From: Bacteroidales bacterium
GTDB taxonomy: Bacteria; Bacteroidota; Bacteroidia; Bacteroidales; UBA4417
Assembly: GCA_030654075.1 (NCBI GenBank)
Contig: JAURYB010000139.1
Span: forward strand, 19,418 to 83,417
Reading direction: 5' to 3'
DNA: 64,000 nt
Shown here: positions 44,060 to 53,088 of the stretch, one piece after another
How the letters are laid out: each line of letters starts with the position of its first letter
Position numbering within the stretch: the stretch's first letter is position 1
The notes under the pieces: generated by a model
Databases searched by the model: none
Told to the model about the DNA's origin: nothing
The model's input: only the letters and a program-made list of their open reading frames with translations
Position numbers and translations under genes: made by a program

Positions 44060-44464
44060 TTACTTTGGGCAGGAACATCCACAACCGCAGCCTGTTGAAA
44101 GATCTGATTCTACCTGTAATCCCTGTGCTTTCCACATGATAATTCCGCCATCGAGATTTGCTGATTCCGGAAAACCTTTCCTGTTTAACAAATTTACGAC
44201 TTTTGAGCTGCGCACACCTGCATTACAAATGACAATTATTGGTTTATCTGTTGGGATATTAGCTAATTGCCCGACTATTCCGGACAAAGGATAATAGAAA
44301 ACATTATTCAGTGGGATAGATTCAAGCTTAAACTCAGGTTCTTCACGAACATCGATCAGGATTGCAGTTCCGTTTTGTAATTCAGCTAGCGCGTTTTGTG
44401 GTGTAATGTGCTGCACACCTTCAATATGGAATTCCTGGAAAAGTGGTATTTGGGATGTTATCAT
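44060..44464 (-). CDS. Rhodanese-like protein with Cys-rich tail
   Basis: The 134-aa protein has a rhodanese domain (GTAILIDVREEPEFKLESIP, IIVICNAGVRSSKVV with the active Cys, NLDGGIIMWKAQGL). It ends in GCGCGCSCPK, five Cys in ten residues, which could bind a metal or arsenite. It is in the arsenic/thiol cluster between ArsG and the ProC-like gene. Sulfur transfer or metalloid binding is likely. Confidence 0.85.
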   Translation of the reverse strand: MITSQIPLFQEFHIEGVQHITPQNALAELQNGTAILIDVREEPEFKLESIPLNNVFYYPLSGIVGQLANIPTDKPIIVICNAGVRSSKVVNLLNRKGFPESANLDGGIIMWKAQGLQVESDLSTGCGCGCSCPK

Positions 44465-44629
44465 TGTATTATATTTCTTCTACACAACTTGTTACTAACT
44501 TTTATCAATAATTCTATTATATTTTTTTTAGTTTAATTCCAACCAACTCATAAAATATAGAATTGAAATCCGGGTTCGAAATGTTTATTTAATTGAATAT
44601 GAGATCAATTGCTAAACAAAACTTAAGAT

Positions 44630-45328
44630 CTAAGCGAAATAAATCCAAACGAAGTAAATTCCTGTAAGAATAAACAATACCGCTACAATTTGCCTGAACC
44701 AGACTTCGAATGTTTTGATTTTGTTGTAAAACTTGCCTATTCCACCAATGCTGAAAGCAAGCAAATAGGACAACAGAATCACAGGTAATCCGGTGGCAAT
44801 GGCAAAATCTGGCAGCAATAACAGCCCTGAGGATTGAGAAAGAACCATCGGCATCAGCATCCCAAAATATAAAACTCCGCTGTAAGGACAGAAAGCCAGC
44901 GCAAAGATCATTCCCAGAAAAAGAGCACCCCAGCCGCTACCAAGCTTTACCTTATCGGCAAACCTTTGCAAAATGCTTCCGGACGAACCCGGCAACTTGA
45001 TTACATCCAGCATAAATATTCCGATAACAATTAACAATGGACCTATCCATTTTTCGCCATTCGCTTGCACGGCGCGGCTAATTTGAAATTTACTGGCGCC
45101 AAAAAATATTATTGATCCAAGTATTGTGTAGGTAAGTGCCCTTCCAAGAGTGTAATACAAGCCATTCAGGAATACAGTACGACGGTTCTCCACATCTTTA
45201 CTGATGTAGGCCAGTGCCGTAATATTGGTTGCCAAAGGGCAAGGGCTTATAGCTGTCATCAAACCAAGAAGGAATGCTGTCAGTAAGGGGAAAGTGCTTT
45301 GGTCGATGAGGTTTTGCAGGAACTCCAT
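44630..45328 (-). CDS. ArsG-family (CcdA/DsbD-like) transmembrane protein
   Basis: The 232-aa protein has six or so helices with paired motifs seen in DsbD/CcdA-type thiol transporters and in the ArsG family: FLLGLMTAISPCPLATNI (Pro-Cys) and LGMIFALAFCPYSGVLYF. Each of the two Cys lies in a helix, as needed for thiol-disulfide exchange. In this cluster it may move reducing power or an aromatic arsenical across the membrane. Confidence 0.82.
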   Translation of the reverse strand: MEFLQNLIDQSTFPLLTAFLLGLMTAISPCPLATNITALAYISKDVENRRTVFLNGLYYTLGRALTYTILGSIIFFGASKFQISRAVQANGEKWIGPLLIVIGIFMLDVIKLPGSSGSILQRFADKVKLGSGWGALFLGMIFALAFCPYSGVLYFGMLMPMVLSQSSGLLLLPDFAIATGLPVILLSYLLAFSIGGIGKFYNKIKTFEVWFRQIVAVLFILTGIYFVWIYFA

Positions 45329-45388
45329 TTTTATAATTTGAGGATTTGAGGATGAGAGGATTTGAGGATTATTAGATTACCTAATGTT

Positions 45389-45742
45389 TTAAAGGTTTGA
45401 TTTTGATGTGATAATTATTTTTGAGATGATGTTAATGATGGAAATCAGTTTCTCCTGTAAATTTTCAGGTTTTGGATAGTTTGGTGCTAATTCGCAAAGT
45501 GTAAGCCAATATTCCGTTTCATCAGCTTCTTTAGCAGCTATTTTCATTTTATGCACAAAATCTGCTTTGCTTTCAGCATTTTGAGCTTCTCTTACATTGG
45601 CTCCGATGGATGTTCCTGACTTTAATAATTGTCTGGCAATAACGTATTTCTTGAGTTCTTCAAGCTTCTCGGAATAAGTAATAATGTCCAAAGCAAACTC
45701 AAGAGATAGTTTTACGATCAGATTTTCATTTTCTTTTTTCAT
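45389..45742 (-). CDS. Four-helix-bundle S23-family protein (arsenic cluster)
   Basis: The 117-aa protein matches the same family as the one at 30396: VKLSLEFALDIITYSEKL, KYVIARQLLKSGTSIGANVREAQNA, DFVHKMKIAAKEADETEYWLTL. Its role is unknown. Its presence inside a functional cluster twice in one window suggests that such proteins are often carried into operons as small passengers. Confidence 0.85.
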   Translation of the reverse strand: MKKENENLIVKLSLEFALDIITYSEKLEELKKYVIARQLLKSGTSIGANVREAQNAESKADFVHKMKIAAKEADETEYWLTLCELAPNYPKPENLQEKLISIINIISKIIITSKSNL

Positions 45743-45842
45743 ACTGATACTCCTTTCTTTAAATAGATATTGGTTAAATTGATGTTAGTCGACTAACAAT
45801 TATTCCCAAATCCTCAAATCTTCAAATCCCCAAATTCTTATT

Positions 45843-46244
45843 TTATTTCAAATTCTTCTCAATCTCCGCCTTTAACCCTGCAATAAACTTTTCCGCCTGG
45901 TTTCGCGAATAACTGAAAGCGAAATTCGTAAAATCAGTATTGGTCTCTTTTGATCCTCTTACTTTGGTAAGAAATAAGGATGAGCCTTCGGCTTTGTATT
46001 TCTCAACCATTTTCAGATTTTTCTCTTCTTCAACATTCAGAATCTGTAACGTGATGCTACCATCTTTCAATTGATTCGCAAAGTATGTGTTCAACGTTTT
46101 CTTTGTGTTATCCTCAATGGAAATGCAGGTCGGACAACGTCGCTCCGAATGGAAATAAACGATTTTCAGCTTGGTTGGCTTTTGTGCCAGGACAGTGCCA
46201 GTAACAAGCAACAGCAAAATTGAAGCAAGAAGAATCTTTTTCAT
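45843..46244 (-). CDS. ArsF-family exported thioredoxin-like protein
   Basis: The 133-aa protein has a signal peptide (ILLASILLLLVTGTVLAQK) and FHSERRCPTCISIEDNTKKTL, a CxxC pair in a thioredoxin-like fold, as in ArsF-family proteins that pair with ArsG. A periplasmic redox or arsenical-binding role fits. It lies between the thioredoxin-like and S23 genes in the cluster. Confidence 0.8.
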   Translation of the reverse strand: MKKILLASILLLLVTGTVLAQKPTKLKIVYFHSERRCPTCISIEDNTKKTLNTYFANQLKDGSITLQILNVEEEKNLKMVEKYKAEGSSLFLTKVRGSKETNTDFTNFAFSYSRNQAEKFIAGLKAEIEKNLK

Positions 46245-46267
46245 AATTGACTTTTTTTTTGAAGGTT

Positions 46268-46501
46268 TTATTTCGAAAGCATTTCCTTAATTTCTTTAAC
46301 CGAAGGTACTCGCCCATATACTAATACCTTTTCGTCAACCACCAGGGCAGGAGTGCGCATAACGCCATAACCCATAATTTTCACAATGTCTTCCTCTTTC
46401 ACCACGTTTGCATCGAGGTTAAGTTCTGCAACAGCTTCACGTGTCGCTTTTTCCAGATTTTTACAATTGGAACAACCGGTTCCTAAGATTTTGATTTCCA
46501 T
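46268..46501 (-). CDS. Small thioredoxin-like protein (TM0996/MTH895 type)
   Basis: The 77-aa protein has the thioredoxin-like CxxC motif GTGCSNCKNLEKATREAVAEL and a cis-Pro region MRTPALVVDEKVLVYG. It is of the glutaredoxin-like type (TM0996/MTH895 family) often found beside UPF0718/ArsP permeases. It probably gives reducing equivalents to the permease system. It follows the permease gene by about 70 bp. Confidence 0.85.
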   Translation of the reverse strand: MEIKILGTGCSNCKNLEKATREAVAELNLDANVVKEEDIVKIMGYGVMRTPALVVDEKVLVYGRVPSVKEIKEMLSK

Positions 46502-46572
46502 TTTTGTTAAGTTATTAGTTAATCGTTATTTGTTATTCGTTATTCGTTATTTGAAGGTTGTAGAAGGCAGCA

Positions 46573-47613
46573 TTAAAAGATGTAATTGAATAAGAACCCT
46601 ACTAGTATAATGCCAGTTCCTACAACACCAATAAATGTAAAGATAAGAGGCAGTTTGAGTACTTTTCGTAGAATAATCATTTCGGGTAACGAAAGTCCGA
46701 TAACTGACATCATAAATGCCAGTGAAGTTCCGAGAGCGGCACCTTTTTCAATCAAAGCCGAAACAATAGGTATTATTCCGGCAGCATTTGAATATAACGG
46801 AATGCCAATCAATACTGAGAGTGGAACTGAATACCAGGCTGATTTCCCCATAAATGAGGACATAAAATCCTGCGGAACATATCCATGAACACCTGCGCCC
46901 ACGGCAATTCCAATCATCACATAAATCCAGACTTTGCCAACAATTTCCTTTACAGCTTCAAAACCCAATTTTATACGTTTCCCGAATGTCAGTTTTTCAT
47001 CTTCAGGATGATCGGCAGCTTTAAGTTCATAAACCCAGGGTTCAACCCATTTTTCGAGGTGCAGCCTGCCTATGACCCAGCCAGCTGTAATAGCAATGAT
47101 CAAGCCTGTAACTACATAAATGAGAGCAGTTTTCCATCCAAATAATCCGAAGAGCAATACAATCGCTACTTCATTGATCATTGGAGCGGCAATAAGGAAC
47201 GAAAAAGTTACCCCCAAAGGAATACCCGATTCAATAAAACCCAGGAACAATGGTATTGCAGAGCAAGAACAGAACGGTGTTACTATTCCTAGTGATGCTG
47301 CCATTATATTTCCGGTGAAAAGCGATTTTCCTTCCAATGCTTTGCGTGTTCGTTCGGGTGAAAAATAGGTTCGGATTATACCTACAAAAAATATGATGAG
47401 GGCAAGCAACATCAATACTTTAGGAACTTCAAAAATAAAGAAGCGCAGAGTTTCGGTAAGATGCGTTCCGGCAGTTAAACCGAAAACATCATTTACCAGT
47501 TTATCTGTTAGCCATTGAAGGTTAGAATATAATAGAAACCAAATTGGCAGAAGCAGCAAAGGCAGGAATTTGCTTATGTTTCTGTTACTAATAGAAAAGC
47601 TGTTATCAGACAT
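46573..47613 (-). CDS. ArsP/UPF0718-type permease
   Basis: The ATG at 47611-47613 (MSDNSFSI) starts the conserved protein; it overlaps the ArsR stop by 8 bp, which suggests coupling. It has about eight helices and the family mark TPFCSCSAIPLFLGF (cysteine pair in a membrane helix), plus the repeated SAWYSVPLSVLIGIPLYSNAAG. These permeases export trivalent methylarsenicals or related species and need thiol chemistry, which matches the thioredoxin-like and ArsF/ArsG neighbours. Confidence 0.87.
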   Translation of the reverse strand: MSDNSFSISNRNISKFLPLLLLPIWFLLYSNLQWLTDKLVNDVFGLTAGTHLTETLRFFIFEVPKVLMLLALIIFFVGIIRTYFSPERTRKALEGKSLFTGNIMAASLGIVTPFCSCSAIPLFLGFIESGIPLGVTFSFLIAAPMINEVAIVLLFGLFGWKTALIYVVTGLIIAITAGWVIGRLHLEKWVEPWVYELKAADHPEDEKLTFGKRIKLGFEAVKEIVGKVWIYVMIGIAVGAGVHGYVPQDFMSSFMGKSAWYSVPLSVLIGIPLYSNAAGIIPIVSALIEKGAALGTSLAFMMSVIGLSLPEMIILRKVLKLPLIFTFIGVVGTGIILVGFLFNYIF

Positions 47614-47929
47614 TACAAGTTGTGGCTTTAACTGATTTATCAGCAAGGAAAGTATCAATAAGTTGTTTGGCCAGAGCCCAATTCTCTTTATTTATACAAT
47701 ACTTTATAAATGGAGGATTAATTTCACCCTGGATTAAACCTGCTGATTTCAATTCTTTTAAATGCTGCGATAGGGTAGAGAGAGCAATAGGGAATTCATC
47801 CGCAATGTTTCCGCTGTAACAACAACCTCGGTCCGACAGGATTTCCAGTATTTTTACGCGGGCAGGATTACCCATTGCTTTTGCAAATCGGGCCAGTTTT
47901 ACCTGGTCCTCGGTATATGCTATTTTCAT
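47606..47929 (-). CDS. ArsR-family repressor of the arsenic/thiol cluster
   Basis: The 107-aa protein has the ArsR fold: FAKAMGNPARVKILEIL, a CC pair (C36, C37 in DRGCCYSG), and IALSTLSQHLKELKSAGLIQGE. The Cys pair could bind arsenite or antimonite. It heads the permease, thioredoxin, ArsF, S23, ArsG, rhodanese unit. Upstream at 47941-47962 the inverted repeat TATTTCG-N8-CGAAATA encloses a TATTTTTG -7 box, the same design as at 17735. Confidence 0.9.
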   Translation of the reverse strand: MKIAYTEDQVKLARFAKAMGNPARVKILEILSDRGCCYSGNIADEFPIALSTLSQHLKELKSAGLIQGEINPPFIKYCINKENWALAKQLIDTFLADKSVKATTCNV

Positions 47930-47940
47930 AATTCATTTAG

Positions 47941-47962
47941 TATTTCGCAAAAATACGAAATA
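47941..47962 (-). promoter_or_regulatory. ArsR operator around a -7 promoter box (arsenic cluster)
   Basis: Arms TATTTCG and CGAAATA (7 bp each) flank 8 bases that read TATTTTTG on the minus strand, the -7 element. It is 11 bp upstream of the ArsR start. Confidence 0.72.
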
Positions 47963-48044
47963 TTTAGACTTAGGATATTAAATTGAAGAAAATTAATAAT
48001 TTAGAAAAAGACTGAATAAGAGAATTGGGGGAAACTAAACGGCG

Positions 48045-48566
48045 TTAATGAATATAATCAACAATCTTTTTGATGGAATCCAGGCCAATCTCACTAGTGT
48101 CTACTGAAGCCGGATCTCTGAAAACATAACCCGAAACATCATCGGCAACCTGCAATTCGGAAAATGAATCAACAATGCAATTAAAAACAAGGTCAAGTGT
48201 TTGATATTCAAATTCTCCGTAAATATATTTATTGGTAAACGTACCAACATAATCCAATTTGTTGATGTTTAGGTTCAATTCTTCTTTGATTTCACGAACA
48301 AGAGCTTCTTCAGCGGTTTCACCAAGGTCAACAAAACCACCCGGCAGATCGAGCATTCCGGCTGCCGGGTTATGTTTACGGAGAGTAAACAGTACTTCGT
48401 TTTTTTTATTCCTGATAATGGCCGCTACAGAAGCTGACATATTGATAAAATACCTGAAACCACAACTTTCGCACTTCAGAGATTTTTCAGTATCCGGCGT
48501 AAAACCGGGACTTCCGCATTTCGGACAGTACCGGAAAACTTCCAAAGGGCTGTGTTCGCAGTTCAT
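48045..48566 (-). CDS. Nudix hydrolase with N-terminal zinc ribbon
   Basis: The 173-aa protein has a zinc-ribbon (FRYCPKCGSPGF, LKCESCGF) followed by a Nudix box (GGFVDLGETAEEALVREIKEEL). The ribbon-plus-Nudix layout is known for NADH pyrophosphatase-like and related hydrolases. It probably clears a nucleotide by-product. It lies 12 bp after the stop of the large FAD/Fe-S dehydrogenase gene on the same strand; a functional link is not clear. Confidence 0.9.
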   Translation of the reverse strand: MNCEHSPLEVFRYCPKCGSPGFTPDTEKSLKCESCGFRYFINMSASVAAIIRNKKNEVLFTLRKHNPAAGMLDLPGGFVDLGETAEEALVREIKEELNLNINKLDYVGTFTNKYIYGEFEYQTLDLVFNCIVDSFSELQVADDVSGYVFRDPASVDTSEIGLDSIKKIVDYIH

Positions 48567-48578
48567 ACCGATCAGAAA

Positions 48579-51518
48579 CTAAGTAAGAAGCGCATTATAC
48601 AAAACTTCGATAGGATGTTGCGCAATGCGTCCTGTTCCATCTTTGATCTGGTGCCTGCAACTGGTGCCGGGAGCGGAGATAATGGTGTGTTCCGGCGTTT
48701 TACGTATTTCAGGCAATAATACCAGTTCGCCCACTTTCATTGATACTTCATAGTGTTCAGCCTCATAACCAAATGAACCCGCCATTCCGCAACAGCCTGA
48801 TTTTATTTCGTCAATTGTATAATTGGATGGCAAAGAAATCATTTCTTTAGTAGGACCAGTCGAAGCAAGCGCTTTCTGATGGCAATGGCCATGCAGGCGA
48901 ACATGCTGTTTCGCATCCGTAAACTGGGATTGGCTGATATTTCCTTTTTGTACTTCACGCATGATAAACTCATCAAACATCAGGCAATTCTTACCTAATT
49001 CTAATGCTTTAGCCTTAAGTTCATTGCCTGCCAGATCAGGATACTCATCACGAAAACTCAGTATAGCAGATGGTTCTATTCCCACTAAAGGAGATTGTTC
49101 CGTTATAACAGTATGGAGTTTGGTAATGTTTGTCTTTGCCAGTTGCTGTGCTTTCCGGGCAAATCCTTTCGATAAATAAGCTCTTCCGCTTTCAACATGG
49201 TCGGGGATTTCGACTTTGTAGCCCAGTTTGTTGAGTAACTTTACCGCTTTGATACCAATTTCTACGTCATTCACATCAGTGAATTCATCAGCGAATAAGA
49301 ATACCTTGCCCTTTATTCCAATATTCTGTGCCGGGGAAAGTTTTTTTACCCAGTTCCGAAGTGTGATTTTATAAAGAGTCGGGATGGTTCGTTTTGGCGC
49401 AAATCCCAGCGATTTCTTCATGATTCCTGAAGTAAATTCATTGGAAACAAAGAAGTTAAATATGGAAGGAACCAACATTCCAAGCTTGTTCAGCTGCGAA
49501 ATATTGGCAATAAGCCGGGTACGAAGTGGAACTCCATTCGCATCATGCCAATGCTGAAGAAATTCAGCTTTGTATTTTGCCATATCAACATTGCTCGGGC
49601 ACTCACTCTTACAGCCTTTGCAGGACAGGCACAAATCCATTACCTGGTATATTTCTTTATGATCGAAGCGGTTTTTCTTATCTGAATGTGTCAGGAATTC
49701 GCGTAAAACATTTGCCCTGGCGCGGGTTGTTGAGTTTTCGTCTTTCGTGGCCATATAACTGGGGCACATGGTACCGCCAATTACAGCACTTTTCCGGCAG
49801 TCGGCCGAGCCATTACATTGTTCGGCAGCGCGAAGTATTCCGTGTGTATTCGAAAAATCGAAAATTGTTTCTGGCTCAGTAACAGCCATGCCTGACTCAT
49901 AACGCAGGCTGGTATTCATTTGTGGTGTACGGGTAATTTTACCGGGATTAAAAATGCCTTCCGGATCCCAGGTTTCTTTAATGCTTTCGAGTAACGCATA
50001 GTTTTTATCTCCGATCATCATGGGAATAAATTCGCCTCTCAACCGACCATCACCATGCTCTCCACTCAGCGATCCTCTGTATTTTTTGACCAGTTTAGCG
50101 GTTTCAAGCGCTACTGTATGAAACAGTTCAACATCTTTTGGATCTTTTAAATTCAGAACCGGGCGAAGGTGCAGTTCACCAGTTGCAATGTGAGCATAAT
50201 AGACACATTCAAGATTCAGACCTTTGAGCATTTGCATGAAATCATTCATATACTCAGGCAAAACCAAAGGATTTACAGCAGTATCTTCAATAACGGCAAC
50301 CGGTTTTGCATCACCAGGCAAATTGGATAAAACGCCCAATCCTGCTTTGCGCAAAGCCCAGACTTTATTAACATCCTGGTTATAAACAATCGGATAATGA
50401 TATCCATACCCGGATTGTTTTAAGTCATTTATAACAGCCGCAGCTTTACTGTCAATTTCTTCTTTTGTTTTTTCAGCCAGCTCAATAAGAAGCATAGCCG
50501 CAGGATCTCCCTGAATGAAAAACCTGTTTTTCCGCTGTGAAATATTGGCTTTGGTTTGCTCCAATATTATATCGTCCATAAGCTCTATAGCTACAGGATT
50601 GTGCTTCAACGCTATAATGTTTGCTTTAAAAGTTTCGTCTAATGAATTACAGTGGACACAGACTAACGCTTTCTCTTTTGGTGGAAGCGGATCAATATTC
50701 AGCTTTATTTCTGTAATAAAACATAATGTACCTTCGGAACCTGCAATTAATTTGCAGAAGTTAAACTCTTCATCCGATGTTGTAAATGGCTCACTTTCAA
50801 GTAATAAGTCAATAGCATAGCCGGTATTTCTGCGATGAATGGATTTGTCAGGGAACTGAGCCCTGATCTCATCCTGGTTTTCCTTGTTTCCAAGAATACT
50901 GCGAATGTTTTTATAAACCTGGCCTTCAAGAGTTTCGAGTAAACATTTCTTCTCAAATTCTGCTTTTGTAAGCTTTCCAAAAACAACTTCCGAATTATCA
51001 CTTAATAAAGCTTTTACTTCAAGTGTATGATCACGTGTGCTGCCATACACCAATGAATGTGAGCCACATGAATTATTCCCAACCATTCCGCCCATCATAC
51101 AGCGGTTTGATGTAGACGTTTCCGGACCAAAAAACAATCCGGTAGGTTCCAGTATTTTGTTTAATTCATCCAAAACCACTCCAGGTTGTACCCGAACCCA
51201 GTGCTCTTCAGTATTGATTTCGAGAATCTGGTTAAAATGTTTTGATATATCGGCAACGATTCCACCTCCGACTACCTGTCCGGCAAGTGAAGTACCGGCT
51301 GCGCGAGGAATCAGAGATGTTTTCAGGCTTCGGGCAAAGGAAATCAGTTTCTTCAGATCATCAATATCTGCCGGACGAACAACCAGTTGCGGCATCTGGC
51401 GGTATGCTGAAGCGTCGGTGGCATAAATCAGGCGGGTGTATTCGTCAGCATAAACTTCACCTTTAAACGATGCTTTAAGTTCGCTAAGTTTATTGTGGGG
51501 AATTATTGTTTTATCCAT
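48579..51518 (-). CDS. FAD-linked oxidase/Fe-S D-2-hydroxyacid dehydrogenase (GlcD/Dld-like fused protein)
   Basis: The 979-aa protein fuses an FAD_binding_4 (PCMH) domain (IPRAAGTSLAGQVVGGGIVAD, VGNNSCGSHSLVYGSTRDHT), a FAD-linked C-terminal oxidase domain (RGSLSGEHGDGRLRGEFI), 4Fe-4S parts (CNGSADCRKSAVIGG, CLSCKGCKSECPS) and cysteine-rich CCG domains (GHCHQKALAS, SGCCGMAGSFGYE). This is the layout of FAD-linked D-lactate/2-hydroxyacid dehydrogenases that pass electrons to quinone. It is membrane-associated in function. Confidence 0.9.
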   Translation of the reverse strand: MDKTIIPHNKLSELKASFKGEVYADEYTRLIYATDASAYRQMPQLVVRPADIDDLKKLISFARSLKTSLIPRAAGTSLAGQVVGGGIVADISKHFNQILEINTEEHWVRVQPGVVLDELNKILEPTGLFFGPETSTSNRCMMGGMVGNNSCGSHSLVYGSTRDHTLEVKALLSDNSEVVFGKLTKAEFEKKCLLETLEGQVYKNIRSILGNKENQDEIRAQFPDKSIHRRNTGYAIDLLLESEPFTTSDEEFNFCKLIAGSEGTLCFITEIKLNIDPLPPKEKALVCVHCNSLDETFKANIIALKHNPVAIELMDDIILEQTKANISQRKNRFFIQGDPAAMLLIELAEKTKEEIDSKAAAVINDLKQSGYGYHYPIVYNQDVNKVWALRKAGLGVLSNLPGDAKPVAVIEDTAVNPLVLPEYMNDFMQMLKGLNLECVYYAHIATGELHLRPVLNLKDPKDVELFHTVALETAKLVKKYRGSLSGEHGDGRLRGEFIPMMIGDKNYALLESIKETWDPEGIFNPGKITRTPQMNTSLRYESGMAVTEPETIFDFSNTHGILRAAEQCNGSADCRKSAVIGGTMCPSYMATKDENSTTRARANVLREFLTHSDKKNRFDHKEIYQVMDLCLSCKGCKSECPSNVDMAKYKAEFLQHWHDANGVPLRTRLIANISQLNKLGMLVPSIFNFFVSNEFTSGIMKKSLGFAPKRTIPTLYKITLRNWVKKLSPAQNIGIKGKVFLFADEFTDVNDVEIGIKAVKLLNKLGYKVEIPDHVESGRAYLSKGFARKAQQLAKTNITKLHTVITEQSPLVGIEPSAILSFRDEYPDLAGNELKAKALELGKNCLMFDEFIMREVQKGNISQSQFTDAKQHVRLHGHCHQKALASTGPTKEMISLPSNYTIDEIKSGCCGMAGSFGYEAEHYEVSMKVGELVLLPEIRKTPEHTIISAPGTSCRHQIKDGTGRIAQHPIEVLYNALLT

Positions 51519-51519
51519 C

Positions 51520-51915
51520 TTATTCTTCTACAAGTTCTTTCAACGGTTTAAAATAGTAGCGGTCCCAGCCATCCACAATATTATCAAATGCCTCTTCGGG
51601 AATATTGATATGGAGTAATTCCACATCCGTTGAGCTGCCTTCGTCATGCAACTTAATGGTAACGATGGATTTATGTTCCGAAGGCATTCCGTCTTCTTCT
51701 TCAAAATACCATTCCTGTACAATCTTCTTGCCGGGTTCGAGTTCAATATTTATTCCTGAGATTTCACCATCCCATAACGAGAATTCAGTTCCGGCAATTG
51801 GTTCCATCACTGCAGTTGCGCCACTCCAAATTTCAATGGTGAGCGGATTGGTCAGGGCTGTATAAATATCTTCAGCCGAAGCTTTTATTTTATAATGCTT
51901 CTTGATATTTTTCAT
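51520..51915 (-). CDS. SRPBCC/AHSA1-family protein
   Basis: The ATG at 51913-51915 (MKNIKKHYKIKASAED) starts the domain; the frame extends 23 codons further up but these are not conserved. It has IYTALTNPLTIEIWSGATAVMEP, the AHSA1-like pattern, then IVQEWYFEEEDGMP and a C-terminal helix that covers the pocket (YYFKPLKELVEE). Such proteins bind small hydrophobic ligands. It ends 1 bp before the dehydrogenase start; both are likely co-expressed. Confidence 0.82.
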   Translation of the reverse strand: MKNIKKHYKIKASAEDIYTALTNPLTIEIWSGATAVMEPIAGTEFSLWDGEISGINIELEPGKKIVQEWYFEEEDGMPSEHKSIVTIKLHDEGSSTDVELLHINIPEEAFDNIVDGWDRYYFKPLKELVEE

Positions 51916-52170
51916 AAGTAAGTGTATTGAACCATTAAAGATTGAAGTATGTTTTAAACGGAAACTATCTATAAATCTAAACATCTTATTATAAGTGTGT
52001 TCCGTGATTTAAAGTTATTGCCGTGTGATGCTTAATTTTGTTCAAAGGTACAAAATTGTGAGGAAACATCAGGACCCTCTATAACTAGCATAAAATAAAG
52101 AAGATTCTGAATTTGGGTTTTCAGGCTTTTCATTCAAAATAACTGCGCTCATTTTATCTATTAAAACGAA

Positions 52171-52208
52171 GAAAGGCAGGTCGTCTTTCTCAGATTCACC
52201 TGCCTTTC
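52171..52208 (-). terminator. Terminator of the DUF1338 gene
   Basis: GAAAGGCAGGT and ACCTGCCTTTC pair as an 11-bp stem; on the minus strand the run after it is T-rich. Confidence 0.65.
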
Positions 52209-52229
52209 AGTAAATTACACTATGATTTT

Positions 52230-53036
52230 CTACTTCTTATAAAAATCAGTGCTCTCAAAGATTTTGTCCGCTGACTTAGCTATAAATCCTGAATATAATT
52301 TACCATCTGTATCCGGGTACCTGATGGCAAACTCGTAATAACAGGAGGGAACTTCAAATGTACCTTCAACAAAATCAACAGGAAGAAATCCCGCTCTGGT
52401 ACTTGATTGTTCAAGTAATTCATCAGGGGTACCCTTTATTTCTCCGCCTGAACTATTAAGCAAAAATCCTTTATCTTTTACAAACTGGTTAACTTTCTGA
52501 ATGGTATTAAATTTCCTGAGCGAGTTGATGCTCACCGTAAAATGATTGGTAACAAAGCCATAAACATAAAGCCATGCGGCATATTCCGATTCTTTCCGAA
52601 GCATTTCATAAGTTTCGTAAGATGGCGGACCCCAAACATTGCCCGAAAACACCAGGTCGTTGCCAAATACAAGTTCATCAGGTACACGTGCAGCGCATTG
52701 TTTTACTACAGATTGCAATTCCTTGCTGAAATGATCCGTCATTAACTGACTTATAAAAACCCGTGGCGCGTTTGGCAGCGTTTTGTGCTCGTAATGCTTT
52801 GCTGTCAGGTGTTTATCTTCAAAAATATAATATCCTTTTTGAACATAACCTGCTTCGAGGAAAGGTCGGGCAAGCACATCAACATTAATACGCGTATCGA
52901 AAAAAGTACGGAAGGCAATATGGTCATTCTCAACTATTTCTCCTTCTTCGGAAAAACTGTCATAAACTTTTTTTGCCTCAGGATTTTGAGTGATATAATC
53001 AGCCCAAAGCCGGTCAAAAATTTCCTGTGTCTGCAT
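52230..53036 (-). CDS. DUF1338 (2-oxoadipate dioxygenase/decarboxylase-like) protein
   Basis: The 268-aa protein has the DUF1338 marks: ENDHIAFRTF, TNHFTVSINSLRKF and, near the end, YYEFAIRYPDTDGKLYSGF; the two His and the Glu fit the metal-binding residues of the family. Related enzymes (HglS/YdcJ) convert 2-oxoadipate to 2-hydroxyglutarate in lysine breakdown. It is shorter than typical YdcJ proteins and may have a changed substrate. It is a single gene with its own terminator. Confidence 0.85.
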   Translation of the reverse strand: MQTQEIFDRLWADYITQNPEAKKVYDSFSEEGEIVENDHIAFRTFFDTRINVDVLARPFLEAGYVQKGYYIFEDKHLTAKHYEHKTLPNAPRVFISQLMTDHFSKELQSVVKQCAARVPDELVFGNDLVFSGNVWGPPSYETYEMLRKESEYAAWLYVYGFVTNHFTVSINSLRKFNTIQKVNQFVKDKGFLLNSSGGEIKGTPDELLEQSSTRAGFLPVDFVEGTFEVPSCYYEFAIRYPDTDGKLYSGFIAKSADKIFESTDFYKK

Positions 53037-53088
53037 ATCTCAATTTTTGTGTTCTGTTTGGTTTTGAAATGTTTGATGAAGCTTTAAA

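Noticed and set aside
49526..49882. Plus-strand frame of 118 codons opposite the FAD/Fe-S dehydrogenase
   Set aside because: Antisense to a conserved domain; no promoter or motif.
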